Below are positions 1 to 9,043 of a stretch of 64,000 nucleotides of DNA, piece after piece. Position 1 is the stretch's first letter. Each line of letters begins with the position of its first letter. Made by a program: the position numbers and the translations under genes. The notes under the pieces were generated by a model. It worked only from the letters and a program-made list of their open reading frames with translations, ran no database searches and was not told the origin of the DNA. Origin of the DNA: Paulinella micropora (Eukaryota > Cercozoa > Imbricatea > Euglyphida); contig BJOX01000174.1 of assembly GCA_009731375.1 (NCBI GenBank), positions 612,591 to 676,590 of the forward strand, in the 5' to 3' direction.

Positions 1-1
1 G

Positions 2-535
2 AGGCACTTAAAGGGATTTGTTAAATCGTTGAGAGAGAAAACTGGAAAGAAAATTAAACTTTCTAATTATGACGATCCAAAAGTTGGATGGGAAGAGGCC
101 ATTAAACAGGCACTAAATCAAGGTGCTAGTATATCAGACGTAGCAGATGCGGATGATATTTTGGATAAGAGAATTTATCAAGAAATGCGGGGTAAATTGA
201 CACAGGAACAAATGGAGCAATTGACGGAACTAGAAATAATAGACGAAGAATTTGAAAGGGCAAAACCTAAAGGTCTAACACCAGCACCACAACCCCGACC
301 AATACCAACACCCTCACCACCGCAAACCATGCCACCGCAAACTATGCCACCGCAAACTATGCCACCGCAAACCATGCCACCGCAAACTATGCCACCGCAA
401 ACTATGCCACCGCAAGCAACACCCTCACCACCAAATCCACAACCAGAGTATGAAGGAGGTGTTTATAAAAGTGGAACAAAACAGGGGCTCCATTCTGGGA
501 GGAGAAAGTTAAAGATGAAAAACTCAAAGAAATGA
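2..535 (+). CDS. PLV protein with proline-rich repeat region, 5'-truncated
   Basis: The frame is open to the first bases of the window (no stop upstream of codon TTG at 29), so the true start lies outside. The visible part, about 178 residues, has a charged N-terminal half rich in Asp, Glu and Lys, then seven tandem PPQTM/PPQAT units at about residues 108-140, and a basic C-terminus (GRRKLKMKN). It overlaps the next gene by 4 nt (ATGA), as expected for a compact viral cluster. I do not recognise the family. The Pro/Gln/Thr/Met repeat is probably a flexible linker. Position upstream of the packaging ATPase and capsid genes suggests a virion or assembly role, which is inference only. Confidence 0.7.
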   Translation, partial: RHLKGFVKSLREKTGKKIKLSNYDDPKVGWEEAIKQALNQGASISDVADADDILDKRIYQEMRGKLTQEQMEQLTELEIIDEEFERAKPKGLTPAPQPRPIPTPSPPQTMPPQTMPPQTMPPQTMPPQTMPPQTMPPQATPSPPNPQPEYEGGVYKSGTKQGLHSGRRKLKMKNSKK

Positions 536-1131
536 TGAAAGAATACAAAGTTTCAGATGACCCAGACCCAGCAACAACACCAAATCAAGCCATGGTTGAT
601 AGCATGAGAAGCATTGACCAATTGGTTGATAAACTTATGGGTAAAACTCCCGCCGATGAAAGAGAAGATATGTTAGCACTTATTCGTTTTCTAATGCCAA
701 GCGACCAAAATGGAGGTATCGGCACTTCACAAACAAACCCACTTATTAAAGGCAACGAACTAAGACGAGATCGCATGCTAGACACCAAGAATGATTTTGA
801 ATTGTTAGATAACACCCGTTATGGCAACACAAACAATCACTTTATGTTGAATAGATACAATAGAGCAGTTATCCAGACCAGAATGAAAGACAAAAGAGCA
901 TTTCCAAAAATGAAACGAAAACTGACCAAAAACTTCCCTGCTGAAATCCCGCGACAAGTCCAAACTCGTCCAGAAAGAAAGGATTTTAAACCGCTCGTCA
1001 ATCCTCCAAGTAATTATGCTTTTGGTAGTCCTTACTCTCCTTATTTCTATAATTATGCTTCACCACCCCAACCCTTTGGTGCCGAATATGATAATTATAG
1101 ATACAATCCAAACTATTTTCAAAACCCATAG
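532..1131 (+). CDS. PLV hypothetical protein (199 aa) upstream of the ATPase
   Basis: Starts at ATG 532, inside the stop region of the preceding gene, and ends 28 nt before the ATPase start. It is hydrophilic and basic in the middle (MKRKLTKNFP), with a C-terminal tail rich in Tyr, Asn and Pro (YSPYFYNYASPPQP; RYNPNYFQNP). No membrane segment or signal peptide is visible. The Tyr/Asn/Pro-rich tail resembles low-complexity tails of virion proteins, but no family can be named. Its place between overlapping virion-cluster genes supports a real gene. A short inverted repeat (1141-1155) follows it. Confidence 0.75.
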   Translation: MMKEYKVSDDPDPATTPNQAMVDSMRSIDQLVDKLMGKTPADEREDMLALIRFLMPSDQNGGIGTSQTNPLIKGNELRRDRMLDTKNDFELLDNTRYGNTNNHFMLNRYNRAVIQTRMKDKRAFPKMKRKLTKNFPAEIPRQVQTRPERKDFKPLVNPPSNYAFGSPYSPYFYNYASPPQPFGAEYDNYRYNPNYFQNP

Positions 1132-1140
1132 TATAGTATA

Positions 1141-1155
1141 TCTTATAATATAAGA
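1141..1155. terminator. AT-rich stem-loop after the 199-aa gene
   Basis: TCTTAT, a 3-nt spacer AAT, and ATAAGA form a perfect 6-bp stem between the stop at 1131 and the ATPase start at 1160. It is one of several short palindromes at gene ends in this element. In mimiviruses, hairpins at gene ends mark mRNA 3' processing; a similar role here is inferred. Confidence 0.4.
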
Positions 1156-1159
1156 TTAG

Positions 1160-2062
1160 ATGCCGAGGTCTATACGTAGAGGATTAATAGCAAACAAGTT
1201 GCCACGAAAAACACTTTTGAAGCAGAGTTTGGAGAAAACCAATATAGAAAAAGCACACGAGGAATTTACTATTGACAGGCCAGTAATAACAGAGTTAGAT
1301 AGCAAAAAACCGCCCAAATTTCACAATGACTTGGAAATACAACCAATTAAAACACAAAGAGATAGTGTTGAATTGCTCCCTATTCAAAAAGAAGGAATAT
1401 TGCCAGCAATGGGGACTATGGTTATATGTGCCAGCACTGGCGGGGGTAAATCAGTTATGATTTGTAATCTACTCGCCAAAAAGAACATGTTGAAAGGATT
1501 TTATGATAGAATAGTAGTCTTTTGCTTAAGTCCATGCCCGATTTTGGAGGACACTCTCAAGTTAAAAAAAGAAGACATAATCAAAGAAGACCGCCCAGAA
1601 CTAATGCGCGAAATATTAACTAAACAAAAAGAACTGATTAAAACTAAAGGGTTTAAGAAGGCACCAAAGATATTATTGTTATTGGATGACATAGCACAGA
1701 GTAAAACCTTTCTCAAATCAGAAGTGCTTACCGAGTTGTTTTTCGCTTCAACACATGCTAAGGTGTCAGTCTGGGTAGCAACTCAGAGTTATACACAACT
1801 CCCGCGAAGAATAAGAATTAATTGCCATTGGATGATTATTTTTAATGGAGTAAGGCGGAGCGAACTTGACAGACTGGCAGATGAATATGAAAGTCCTTTT
1901 CTCACCAAAAAAGAATTTTACAATATGGTTAAGTATGCTACGGCAGAACCTTATTCGTTTCTAGCAATTAACAACACTGCCAGTGATAGAACAACCCAGT
2001 TTAGAAAGAATTTCTCTACTATATTACGATTAAATAAGGATAGAGATATGACCAATTTGTGA
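1160..2062 (+). CDS. A32-like DNA-packaging ATPase (FtsK/HerA superfamily)
   Basis: A 300-residue P-loop ATPase. Walker A is CASTGGGKSVM at about residues 90-100; Walker B is KILLLLDDIAQS near residues 170-181; a downstream ATQSYTQLPR segment near 208-217 fits the sensor/arginine-finger region of A32-type genome-packaging ATPases. In PLVs, virophages, polintons and nucleocytoplasmic large DNA viruses this enzyme pumps DNA into preformed capsids and is a core morphogenesis gene. Length is normal for the family. It sits upstream of the capsid genes on the same strand and ends in a perfect 24-nt palindrome that covers its stop codon. The gene appears intact. Confidence 0.93.
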   Translation: MPRSIRRGLIANKLPRKTLLKQSLEKTNIEKAHEEFTIDRPVITELDSKKPPKFHNDLEIQPIKTQRDSVELLPIQKEGILPAMGTMVICASTGGGKSVMICNLLAKKNMLKGFYDRIVVFCLSPCPILEDTLKLKKEDIIKEDRPELMREILTKQKELIKTKGFKKAPKILLLLDDIAQSKTFLKSEVLTELFFASTHAKVSVWVATQSYTQLPRRIRINCHWMIIFNGVRRSELDRLADEYESPFLTKKEFYNMVKYATAEPYSFLAINNTASDRTTQFRKNFSTILRLNKDRDMTNL

Positions 2063-2079
2063 TTGAATTCAATCACAAA
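2056..2079. terminator. Perfect 24-nt palindrome over the ATPase stop codon
   Basis: The 12-nt half-site TTTGTGATTGAA is followed directly by its reverse complement, giving a perfect palindrome that includes the TGA stop at 2060-2062. An AT-rich stretch and a T-run (2108-2117) follow. The position suggests transcript 3'-end formation by a hairpin, by analogy with mimivirus; a protein-binding site is the alternative. Confidence 0.5.
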
Positions 2080-2133
2080 CTAATTTATAAACTAATTAAA
2101 TTAAATGGTTTTTTTTTCTCCATAATATATGTC

Positions 2134-2715
2134 ATGACGGAAACACCTAAATTATACAAGACTTGCTATCATCAGGCAATCGCACTTTGGCATAAACAAA
2201 ATGCGCAAGGAAAATTCGTAACAATTCGTAAGGGATCGCCCGAATACTTAGCAGTAAAGACGATAGAAGCGGATATTAAGAGTGGCAAGATTAAGTGTCA
2301 ATTAAAACCAAAGGTAAGCAAATCAGGAAGTAAGACCAATGAACAGCAACTAGACCAAATGCCAGATGAAGCATTAAAAAGAAAAATACCAGACATAGAA
2401 ACGGCAAAAACTTCATTGCCTAAACCAAATGCCAAACCTATTGAGATGTCTCCAGCACTTAAGATTGAACAATCTTTACCCAAATCTTTCAATCCCACTC
2501 CTGTTGCTGTGCCGAAACACACTACCACAACACCCGCAAGTAAGATAGAAGCAATGGAGGATGCTTCTAAGGAAACTCCGCCACCACCTAAGGAGGTTAC
2601 TGAAACTAATGACATTGATGTAAATCAAGCCATAGCGGATTTAAAGAAAATGAAAGAGGAAAGAATTACACACCAGAATTTACAGATTATGAAAAAAATA
2701 ATTAATGGTAATTGA
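2134..2715 (+). CDS. PLV protein with conserved-looking N-terminal module and Pro/Lys linker
   Basis: The frame is open from 2059, but the ATG at 2134 (MTETPKLYK) is preferred: residues upstream are hydrophobic low-complexity sequence encoded by the palindrome and T-run. About 193 residues. The first 55 (YHQAIALWHKQN, then RKGSPEYLAVKTIE) resemble a short module found in several large-DNA-virus and PLV proteins with a K-G-S-x-E-Y-x-x-V-K pattern; this is from memory and weak. The rest is a Pro/Lys/Thr-rich linker ending in a helical segment (VNQAIADLKKMKEER). A small virion or DNA-associated protein is the most one can infer. Confidence 0.65.
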   Translation: MTETPKLYKTCYHQAIALWHKQNAQGKFVTIRKGSPEYLAVKTIEADIKSGKIKCQLKPKVSKSGSKTNEQQLDQMPDEALKRKIPDIETAKTSLPKPNAKPIEMSPALKIEQSLPKSFNPTPVAVPKHTTTTPASKIEAMEDASKETPPPPKEVTETNDIDVNQAIADLKKMKEERITHQNLQIMKKIINGN

Positions 2716-2730
2716 TAAAATATATTTTAT
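2715..2730. terminator. Perfect 16-nt AT palindrome at a gene end
   Basis: ATAAAATA followed directly by its reverse complement TATTTTAT, starting at the last base of the preceding stop codon. Same position relative to a gene end as the palindromes at 1141, 2056 and 3157. Confidence 0.4.
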
Positions 2731-2759
2731 GTGGATATTTATATATTCGCATTTTTATA

Positions 2760-3158
2760 ATGATTAAAAACTCAAGTGCTTCAAATCGTTTGCCAATTGA
2801 CTTTATTAAAAAGATAAATGAAGCAAACCGACCAAAAAGTGATGGGTTTCAACTAAACCAGTTTGAATTGTGGAGTAGCAATGGTGCCCCGTTAGTTAAT
2901 CAACCATTGACCGAGTTTGGCGACCTTGTCCCGTATGAGAAGAGCACTCTTCAAAACACATTAACAGACATTTCTGATAAAAAAGAAAATGCGGATGTTG
3001 TTGATTTGGACACTGCTGTTAGCAGTTTGGCTTATTTAAAGAAAGCAGTTGAGAATGCTGAGGCAAGAGAGTTTCAATTGACTTCACCACAAGACACAAG
3101 ACTTGACAACATACAAAAATCTGTTGATTTTATTAAACAATCCGTTTCAGGTGAATAA
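2760..3158 (+). CDS. PLV hypothetical protein (132 aa) upstream of the capsid gene
   Basis: ATG 2760 (MIKNSSASNRLPIDF) is chosen over the upstream in-frame ATG at 2712, whose 16 extra residues are encoded by the AT palindrome region and are hydrophobic filler. The protein is acidic and soluble, with a probable helix at the C-terminal half (AVSSLAYLKKAVENAEAREF). The family is not recognised. It is co-directional with the ATPase and capsid genes and followed by the main intergenic region before the major capsid gene. Confidence 0.65.
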   Translation: MIKNSSASNRLPIDFIKKINEANRPKSDGFQLNQFELWSSNGAPLVNQPLTEFGDLVPYEKSTLQNTLTDISDKKENADVVDLDTAVSSLAYLKKAVENAEAREFQLTSPQDTRLDNIQKSVDFIKQSVSGE

Positions 3159-3237
3159 ATAATTATTTTTAATTTCTATTATTATTTTTTTAGTATAGTA
3201 GCATTGTGAATTTATCACCTCACACCCGCACACAAAA
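3157..3237 (+). promoter_or_regulatory. Intergenic region upstream of the major capsid gene
   Basis: The longest AT-rich gap in the virion cluster. It opens with a perfect 12-nt palindrome (AAATAATTATTT, 3157-3168), then a T-rich stretch, then TAGTATAGTAG about 40 nt before the MCP start. Likely holds the 3' end of the upstream transcript and the capsid promoter. No motif is proven. Confidence 0.4.
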
Positions 3238-4650
3238 ATGGAGAAAAAGGAGATTGAAGTTACTGAGGAGTTGATGACCCTCAACAACCTCAGATATGAG
3301 TTTCCAGCAAGTCTGGGTCTCTCTGAACAGGGAAGTATCTTTAAGAAGAACTTCGCCGACCAGCAAACTTACAGCAGTGCGTCGGGGACTGAAATGATTT
3401 TTACATTACAGGCAAGCACTGATTTTGTTTATGGAAAGAATTGCTATTTGTCGTTTGACATTAAAGCAGATGGTTTGGATACTAAAGATACTAAAGATTG
3501 TGCCATTGGTTTTCAAAACACTCCCGCGACTGCTATTTTTGAAAGATTTTTGTTGGAAAGCAAGGATGGTAGCGAACTTGAACGAATTGAAGATTTAAAT
3601 AAATTGGTGCGAAATATTCTCCCGTGGCATTATCCTTTTGATTACCGCCGACAGGCACAGATGGCGGGGCAGAGAGAAAATGTTGAAGTTAATGCTAATA
3701 TTACCGACACTTCAGTTACTAATTTTGCCATTAACACTCCTACGGCCGTTGGCACTGGCCAATTTTTGAGAGTTTGTATTCCTCTCCATTACTTTTCGGG
3801 AGTGTTTAATGAAGAAACTCTCATTCCTCCCTCTTTGATTAGTGGTATGAGGCTTCGTTTGACATTTGCTCCACCTCAGGAAGCATTGACAATTATTGGA
3901 TCTGCCACTGGTGGGGTTCCCGATGAGTTTGATGGTTCCGCTTTGACTTTCACCATATCAAATCCAGTGGTTATGTTGGAGACATTCTCTCTCGCCCCCA
4001 GTGTTCAGAGAAATGTTATGGAACAGATGGGAAGCAAAGATGGACTTCCATACACTTATGAAACATATTACAACCAAAAGGCAAACCCAGGGACATCGGA
4101 TGATTTCAATCTTCAAGTGAATAAGGCCGTTGCTCGTGCTCAGTGCTTGTATATCGTCACGCAAAACGTGCTCGCTGACCATGCTAGTATTGATAACCTT
4201 GGAACTGCTCAAATGCCTTATAAGCAGTATCAGTGCAGTATCGGTGATTGGTATGCTCCACAGCAGAAGATGGAACTTGGTGGAAGCACCGATAGTCTGG
4301 CTGCCGTTCAACGAGGATGTGCCGAATTGTATATTAACAATCTTCAAGCGACTATGGGTATTCGTGATGCTTACATGTCGTCATCTGTTTCTCTTGAAAA
4401 CTTTCGCAAATTTTATGCTCCCAGTGGTTCTACTTACGCAGACAATAACGGAGGATTTGCTACCATTATTCAAACTCTTAATCAGTCGCCCCACATTGGA
4501 GCATCTGGGATTGCGGTTAATAACTCACGAACTGCGGAAGTCACTCTTCGTTATGCGGCCGATTATAATGTTACTCGCGCCATCACTGCTTGGTTGAAAT
4601 ATGTTAAAGTCGCGGCTATCTATCCATCTCGTGCCGTGGTCAAACAATAA
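3238..4650 (+). CDS. Major capsid protein, double-jelly-roll type (PLV)
   Basis: A 470-residue protein with the composition and strand pattern of PLV/polinton major capsid proteins: an N-terminal arm (residues 1-40), alternating short beta segments rich in Thr, Ser, Asn and Phe, a FERFLLES segment near 100-107, the HYPFDYRRQAQ loop near 138-148, and a late ATMGIRDAYMSSSVSLENFRKF loop split here for length (ATMGIRDAYMSS near 365). Trimers of this fold make the pseudohexagonal capsid shell. Length is typical of PLVs and shorter than polinton or virophage MCPs. Position directly before a penton-type gene and after the packaging ATPase supports the call. Fold assignment is by pattern, not by structure prediction. 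Confidence 0.85.
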   Translation: MEKKEIEVTEELMTLNNLRYEFPASLGLSEQGSIFKKNFADQQTYSSASGTEMIFTLQASTDFVYGKNCYLSFDIKADGLDTKDTKDCAIGFQNTPATAIFERFLLESKDGSELERIEDLNKLVRNILPWHYPFDYRRQAQMAGQRENVEVNANITDTSVTNFAINTPTAVGTGQFLRVCIPLHYFSGVFNEETLIPPSLISGMRLRLTFAPPQEALTIIGSATGGVPDEFDGSALTFTISNPVVMLETFSLAPSVQRNVMEQMGSKDGLPYTYETYYNQKANPGTSDDFNLQVNKAVARAQCLYIVTQNVLADHASIDNLGTAQMPYKQYQCSIGDWYAPQQKMELGGSTDSLAAVQRGCAELYINNLQATMGIRDAYMSSSVSLENFRKFYAPSGSTYADNNGGFATIIQTLNQSPHIGASGIAVNNSRTAEVTLRYAADYNVTRAITAWLKYVKVAAIYPSRAVVKQ

Positions 4651-4692
4651 AAAAATTAAAAATTAGAATATAATATTTTGTAATATATAGCA

Positions 4693-5490
4693 ATGTCATT
4701 TACAATAAGCAATCTTGAAGACGAAAAGCGAACCCGCAAAAATTTCCTCCTTCGTGTCTCCTCAAGCGATAAAACAGAATCAAAATCCGCTTCTACTCAC
4801 AATGGCCGTTTCGTCGTTGATTTACCAGCAACTGGCCGTAATATTGATATAATCAGTGCTTATGTCGTTAAAAGTATCTCTATTCCAAATGTTTTCCCAA
4901 ACATACCGAGTTATGCCAACACTCTCACATTGATTAAAACAACTGGATCGGCTACAAAAACGGCAATCGTAACAGCAAATCAATACACCATTGATACATT
5001 TATTACCGCTCTTCAAACTGCGATTAATTCAGCAATTACCCCTAACTCCGTAGTTATAACTTTGAACTCCGTTAATAAATTGAATTTTGCTTTCACTGGT
5101 GATACGTATGCTTTTGATTACGATAACAGCACGATTAGCGATAAGATAGGTCTAACTGCTGATATCTCGGCGGCGGCGAGTAGCACCATGCAGTCTATAG
5201 TCAATCTAATCGGTGAAACGGCAGTTTATGTCCATAGCCGTGCTTTAAATCAGTCTGGTTTAGTTGAAGCAAATAGTAATTTCTCTGTCGTTGGTAAATG
5301 TAATTTAGACAAGCCCTATGGAGTCCAGTGCTACTTTGAGAGTTCTAATGATGTTGCCGATTATGTGCCATTTAATACAACAAAAAGTTTAAGGTCTATT
5401 GATATTGTAATTAGAAATGCGGGCGGTGAAGTTTTGGAGGTTCCTGTCAATTTTGAAGTTTCAATTCTCTTAAAGGCGTATCATGCTTAA
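4693..5490 (+). CDS. Minor capsid (penton-type) protein
   Basis: 265 residues, beta-rich, starting at ATG 4693, 42 nt after the major capsid stop. The N-terminus (FLLRVSSSDKTES) and repeated strands such as NIDIISAYVVKSISIPNVFP, together with a C-terminal RSIDIVIRNAGGEVLE segment, match the pattern of PLV/virophage minor capsid proteins that form the vertex pentamers with a single jelly roll. Synteny (ATPase, MCP, mCP) agrees. The last 8 nt overlap the next small gene. Confidence 0.72.
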   Translation: MSFTISNLEDEKRTRKNFLLRVSSSDKTESKSASTHNGRFVVDLPATGRNIDIISAYVVKSISIPNVFPNIPSYANTLTLIKTTGSATKTAIVTANQYTIDTFITALQTAINSAITPNSVVITLNSVNKLNFAFTGDTYAFDYDNSTISDKIGLTADISAAASSTMQSIVNLIGETAVYVHSRALNQSGLVEANSNFSVVGKCNLDKPYGVQCYFESSNDVADYVPFNTTKSLRSIDIVIRNAGGEVLEVPVNFEVSILLKAYHA

Positions 5491-5716
5491 GCAAAAAAAA
5501 GAATGTATAGATATAATGACCTACATACAAAATTTAGACGTATTATTTACTCTAATCAAAAACATCAACTCATGCCGACGACAACAACATAAAGAGCAAA
5601 TTCCCTGCGGTGTTAATATTGACCAGTTTTACATATATTTGAAGAGAAATCACGCACGTATAACAGAAAAGTTAATCAAAAACAAAGATTTTGAATATAT
5701 AAAAAAATGGCAGTAG
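5483..5716 (+). CDS. Small PLV hypothetical protein (77 aa)
   Basis: Starts inside the end of the minor capsid gene (8-nt overlap). Basic, helical-looking (RRQQHKEQIPCGVN; HARITEKLIKNKDFEY). Last gene of the plus-strand cluster; the next gene is convergent. The family is not recognised. The overlap and clean stop favour a real gene. Confidence 0.55.
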   Translation: MLKQKKECIDIMTYIQNLDVLFTLIKNINSCRRQQHKEQIPCGVNIDQFYIYLKRNHARITEKLIKNKDFEYIKKWQ

Positions 5717-5787
5717 AGATAGAAAACAAATTTGACGCGCAAATACAATATTCTATAATATAATATATTAAAAACCTTCTTTTTTGT
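5717..5787. other. Convergent intergenic region with AT palindrome
   Basis: Seventy-one nt between converging genes, with TAATATATTA (5761-5770, perfect palindrome) and a T-run (5779-5785) that could end transcripts from either side. Confidence 0.4.
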
Positions 5788-6651
5788 TTAAATTTGGTCT
5801 TCAATCCAGTTCAATGAAGCGTAAATGCTCGCCGTCCCACCGCTTGTATTTTGTGCGGATATGGTAAATGTCTTACCTGACCCTATCTTGATATTATATT
5901 GAGACAAATCAATATATATGGATGAGCCAGCAGACAGCACATACGTAAATATCACGCTTCCACCCGTTCTTGTTGTTCCCGCCGTATCTACCTCGGCCAA
6001 TGATGTGGCGGTATCGTAATTTGAATAAGAAGGTGTCCCCCCCAACGTGGGATTAAGAATAATTCTTGCGATACATGTTTTAGTGTCTGAGTTGCTAATA
6101 CATAAATTCTCAAAGTAGATTATGTTGTAATTCGTTTTGCTATTGAATGTGGCGCGGTTTCTAATGGTAAATATGGCGTTCTCGGTTGCTCCTATAGTTT
6201 TGACGCTGTCATACGAATTGGTTATAGCAATAGTGCGGTCAATATTCCCTTCAACCGCCAAAAACATGCTCGCCGTTTTCATTACAACGGATTGAAGAGT
6301 TGATGAATACGCCTTCGCGTAAATAGCAAACGCCGCCTGATCCAATGATGGAGTAGTAGCAGTGCTCGCGTATTGTATCGCGTGGATTACTTCCATTCGT
6401 CCAGTGCGCGGGTTTTCAATTTTAAATGTAATTTGACCGCTACCCAGATATTGGACGACTATTTCAAACACATTCAATTTGGTAAAATCAATCGTGGGGA
6501 AGTTTCCCGTATTATCACATTTATCAGCATTCCACGCATACTGACTAACCACATTTTCTACACTTCCCGCCGTTCTTACAACGGACATTCCCGAGTTTGA
6601 TTGTCTAAAACATAAATTGTCTGCTGGTGTGCCTATGCCGATATCGCAATT
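5788..6651 (-). CDS. Beta-rich structural or fibre-like protein, N-terminus lost in gap
   Basis: About 288 residues read to the stop at 5788; the N-terminus is hidden by the gap at 6652-7320. The sequence is Thr/Ser/Ile/Asn-rich with many short beta segments (FEIVVQYLGSGQITFKIEN; SGGTASIYASLNW) and little charge. This pattern fits fibre or receptor-binding-like virion proteins common near the capsid genes of PLVs and large algal viruses; the family is not named. The continuous frame through the run of Ns is an artefact and should not be read as one protein with the upstream sequence. Confidence 0.6.
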   Translation of the reverse strand, partial: NCDIGIGTPADNLCFRQSNSGMSVVRTAGSVENVVSQYAWNADKCDNTGNFPTIDFTKLNVFEIVVQYLGSGQITFKIENPRTGRMEVIHAIQYASTATTPSLDQAAFAIYAKAYSSTLQSVVMKTASMFLAVEGNIDRTIAITNSYDSVKTIGATENAIFTIRNRATFNSKTNYNIIYFENLCISNSDTKTCIARIILNPTLGGTPSYSNYDTATSLAEVDTAGTTRTGGSVIFTYVLSAGSSIYIDLSQYNIKIGSGKTFTISAQNTSGGTASIYASLNWIEDQI

Positions 6652-7320
6652 NNNNNNNNNNNNNNNNNNNNNNNNNNNNNNNNNNNNNNNNNNNNNNNNN
6701 NNNNNNNNNNNNNNNNNNNNNNNNNNNNNNNNNNNNNNNNNNNNNNNNNNNNNNNNNNNNNNNNNNNNNNNNNNNNNNNNNNNNNNNNNNNNNNNNNNNN
6801 NNNNNNNNNNNNNNNNNNNNNNNNNNNNNNNNNNNNNNNNNNNNNNNNNNNNNNNNNNNNNNNNNNNNNNNNNNNNNNNNNNNNNNNNNNNNNNNNNNNN
6901 NNNNNNNNNNNNNNNNNNNNNNNNNNNNNNNNNNNNNNNNNNNNNNNNNNNNNNNNNNNNNNNNNNNNNNNNNNNNNNNNNNNNNNNNNNNNNNNNNNNN
7001 NNNNNNNNNNNNNNNNNNNNNNNNNNNNNNNNNNNNNNNNNNNNNNNNNNNNNNNNNNNNNNNNNNNNNNNNNNNNNNNNNNNNNNNNNNNNNNNNNNNN
7101 NNNNNNNNNNNNNNNNNNNNNNNNNNNNNNNNNNNNNNNNNNNNNNNNNNNNNNNNNNNNNNNNNNNNNNNNNNNNNNNNNNNNNNNNNNNNNNNNNNNN
7201 NNNNNNNNNNNNNNNNNNNNNNNNNNNNNNNNNNNNNNNNNNNNNNNNNNNNNNNNNNNNNNNNNNNNNNNNNNNNNNNNNNNNNNNNNNNNNNNNNNNN
7301 NNNNNNNNNNNNNNNNNNNN
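6652..7320. other. Assembly gap (669 N) inside the PLV
   Basis: Unknown sequence. It hides the N-terminus of the beta-rich protein and the C-terminus of the recombinase, including its expected catalytic tyrosine. Confidence 0.95.
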
Positions 7321-8231
7321 AGCATATCGCCGTGCCCCAACACATTTGAAACCCACGTATTAAAATTCTCTAATTTCGGATTGGCAAAATTACTATACGA
7401 CAAACTAGCATATAGTTTTCGCAACATACTGCTTTTCTGTGTGTAGTCTGATAGCCATGGGAAGATTTTAATAATCCTTTTATTTAGTTCATTATTCTTT
7501 TGTTTATCAAGCACACCTTCGCTGTTGATAATGACTGCTTTTTTCTTTTTGAAATGGTTTCGTATTGAATTTACTTGTTCTATTACAAACTGGGGAGTAA
7601 AAAGGACAACATGCCTCTCAGTCCAATTCTTTTTTTGTCCTTCTCTCTTTTTTGCTAGGTTATTCACTCGCAACCAAGGTTTATCTGGTATTAATTCATA
7701 TGTGTTTTTATCAAATATTTCCACAGGTCTCGCTCCAATTGCTATCATCAAAGCAAGCAGTTTAAGATAAGGGTCATTACTTAATATCATATCATTCATT
7801 TTAGCCATTACATCACGGACATCAATCTGTATTTTTTGTTCATTTTTGGCTTTGACATCTTTCTTATACCCCTCAACGATATCAATCCGCTCGTCTTCAT
7901 TTAGATTAAAATACTTATCAAGTTTGCTCATTTCATATACTTTTTCGCTTTGGTTGGGCTCTATTGCTTTTTTTCTCACCTCAGAAAGTCTTTGCCTTCT
8001 ACTATTCAAGTTTGGATACACGATAGCATATTTTGGATATATTACTTTTAGTGCTTCAAGTGCCTCTTCATCACTTGTCGGCGTGCTAAATAAAGATATA
8101 ATAGCAGTATGAAAGGCTATATTTGGTTTGGACTCACTATCGTAAAAGTTAGACACCACTTCATAAATTTTACTTTCAGTAGTAGCAACTCTTAACTGCC
8201 TAACAAACTTCTTGTCGTCTTCGTCCCACAT
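7321..8231 (-). CDS. Tyrosine recombinase / integrase, C-terminus lost in gap
   Basis: About 304 residues are visible from ATG 8231. The catalytic core is recognisable: GARPVEIF with Arg near residue 168 (box I), a Lys-rich beta-hairpin (HFKKKKAVIINS) near 226-237, SSMLRKLYASLSY with Arg near 271 (box II), and VLGHGDM with His near 300. The nucleophilic Tyr should follow within some 10-40 residues and lies in the gap. The usual His/Lys three residues before the box-II Arg is Ser here. PLVs use such enzymes to integrate; the spacing and RKLYA motif also recall telomere resolvases, which act on palindromes. The N-terminal 140 residues are a helical, probably DNA-binding, domain. Confidence 0.8.
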
Positions 8232-9043
8232 CGTAGTATATATTAGACAAGTCTATACTTTTTCTAAGTTAAAAATAGAAAATCCACCAGTCTTTAATTC
8301 ACGCTCTCCCGACGCTTCCGTATTGTTTGCCCCGCGGTTTAGTCTCAGAGCCCAAATCACCTTCAACTGCTTCTATTCTCCCCGTCCTTAAAGTCCTTAT
8401 TAGTCCCCTACACATCCCCTAAAACCATAAGGACACCCTAGAAGCGGTATTTTATCGTAATTCTAACTCCGCCCATATTACCACACGCCCCATCCTTACT
8501 TCCTTATTATTTTTATTAACATTATTATTATAAAAAGAGAGTATGTAAAAGAGGATTTAACCCCATTTGACTGAGTTTAACCCCCCGTCCTTAAAAAAGC
8601 CCCCGAAAACCAAAAAAATTAGCCGACCCCCCCCCCCCCCCCCCNNNNNNNNNNGTAATGTTGAAACTGAGAACAAGGGACTACATCCCCCGATAGTTTA
8701 AATGAAGACATTTTAACGAAATAAGCCACCTACACCTATTGTTTAAGTCCTTGTGAGTTGGCGGATTCTTATTTCCATAAGTACACTTGATTTACCAAAA
8801 CAGCAAAATACGCTCTCCTATTCATCGCGGGTAATAAACCGATTGAAAACTTGGCCTCCAAAACATGAAAAAAATTGAAATTTTTTGACATTTTCAAAAC
8901 TTTTTCACATTTTTGAGAAAAAAAATGAAACAATANNNNNNNNNNGTTTTTGAGAAAAAAAATAAATCAATAAAATGAACCATCTCAAAAAAATGAACAA
9001 AAAAAAGGACTTATTGAAAAAAAATAAGGACACCTAGCAAGGT
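8232..9043. other. Non-coding AT-rich region with short direct repeats and gaps
   Basis: No credible gene. It holds two 10-N gaps (8645-8654, 8936-8945), a C-run (8630-8644) just before the first, repeated CCGTCCTTAAA (near 8388 and 8585), repeated ATAAGGACACC (near 8433 and 9025), and repeated TTTTTGAGAAAAAAAAT (near 8911 and 8947). Such short direct repeats near an element end could be origin or regulatory repeats; this is not established. Confidence 0.5.

Noticed and set aside
6605-7363. Frames continuous through the Ns at 6652-7320 that appear to fuse the beta-rich protein and the recombinase region
   Set aside because: The open frame exists only because N runs contain no stop; the visible ends belong to different genes and frames.
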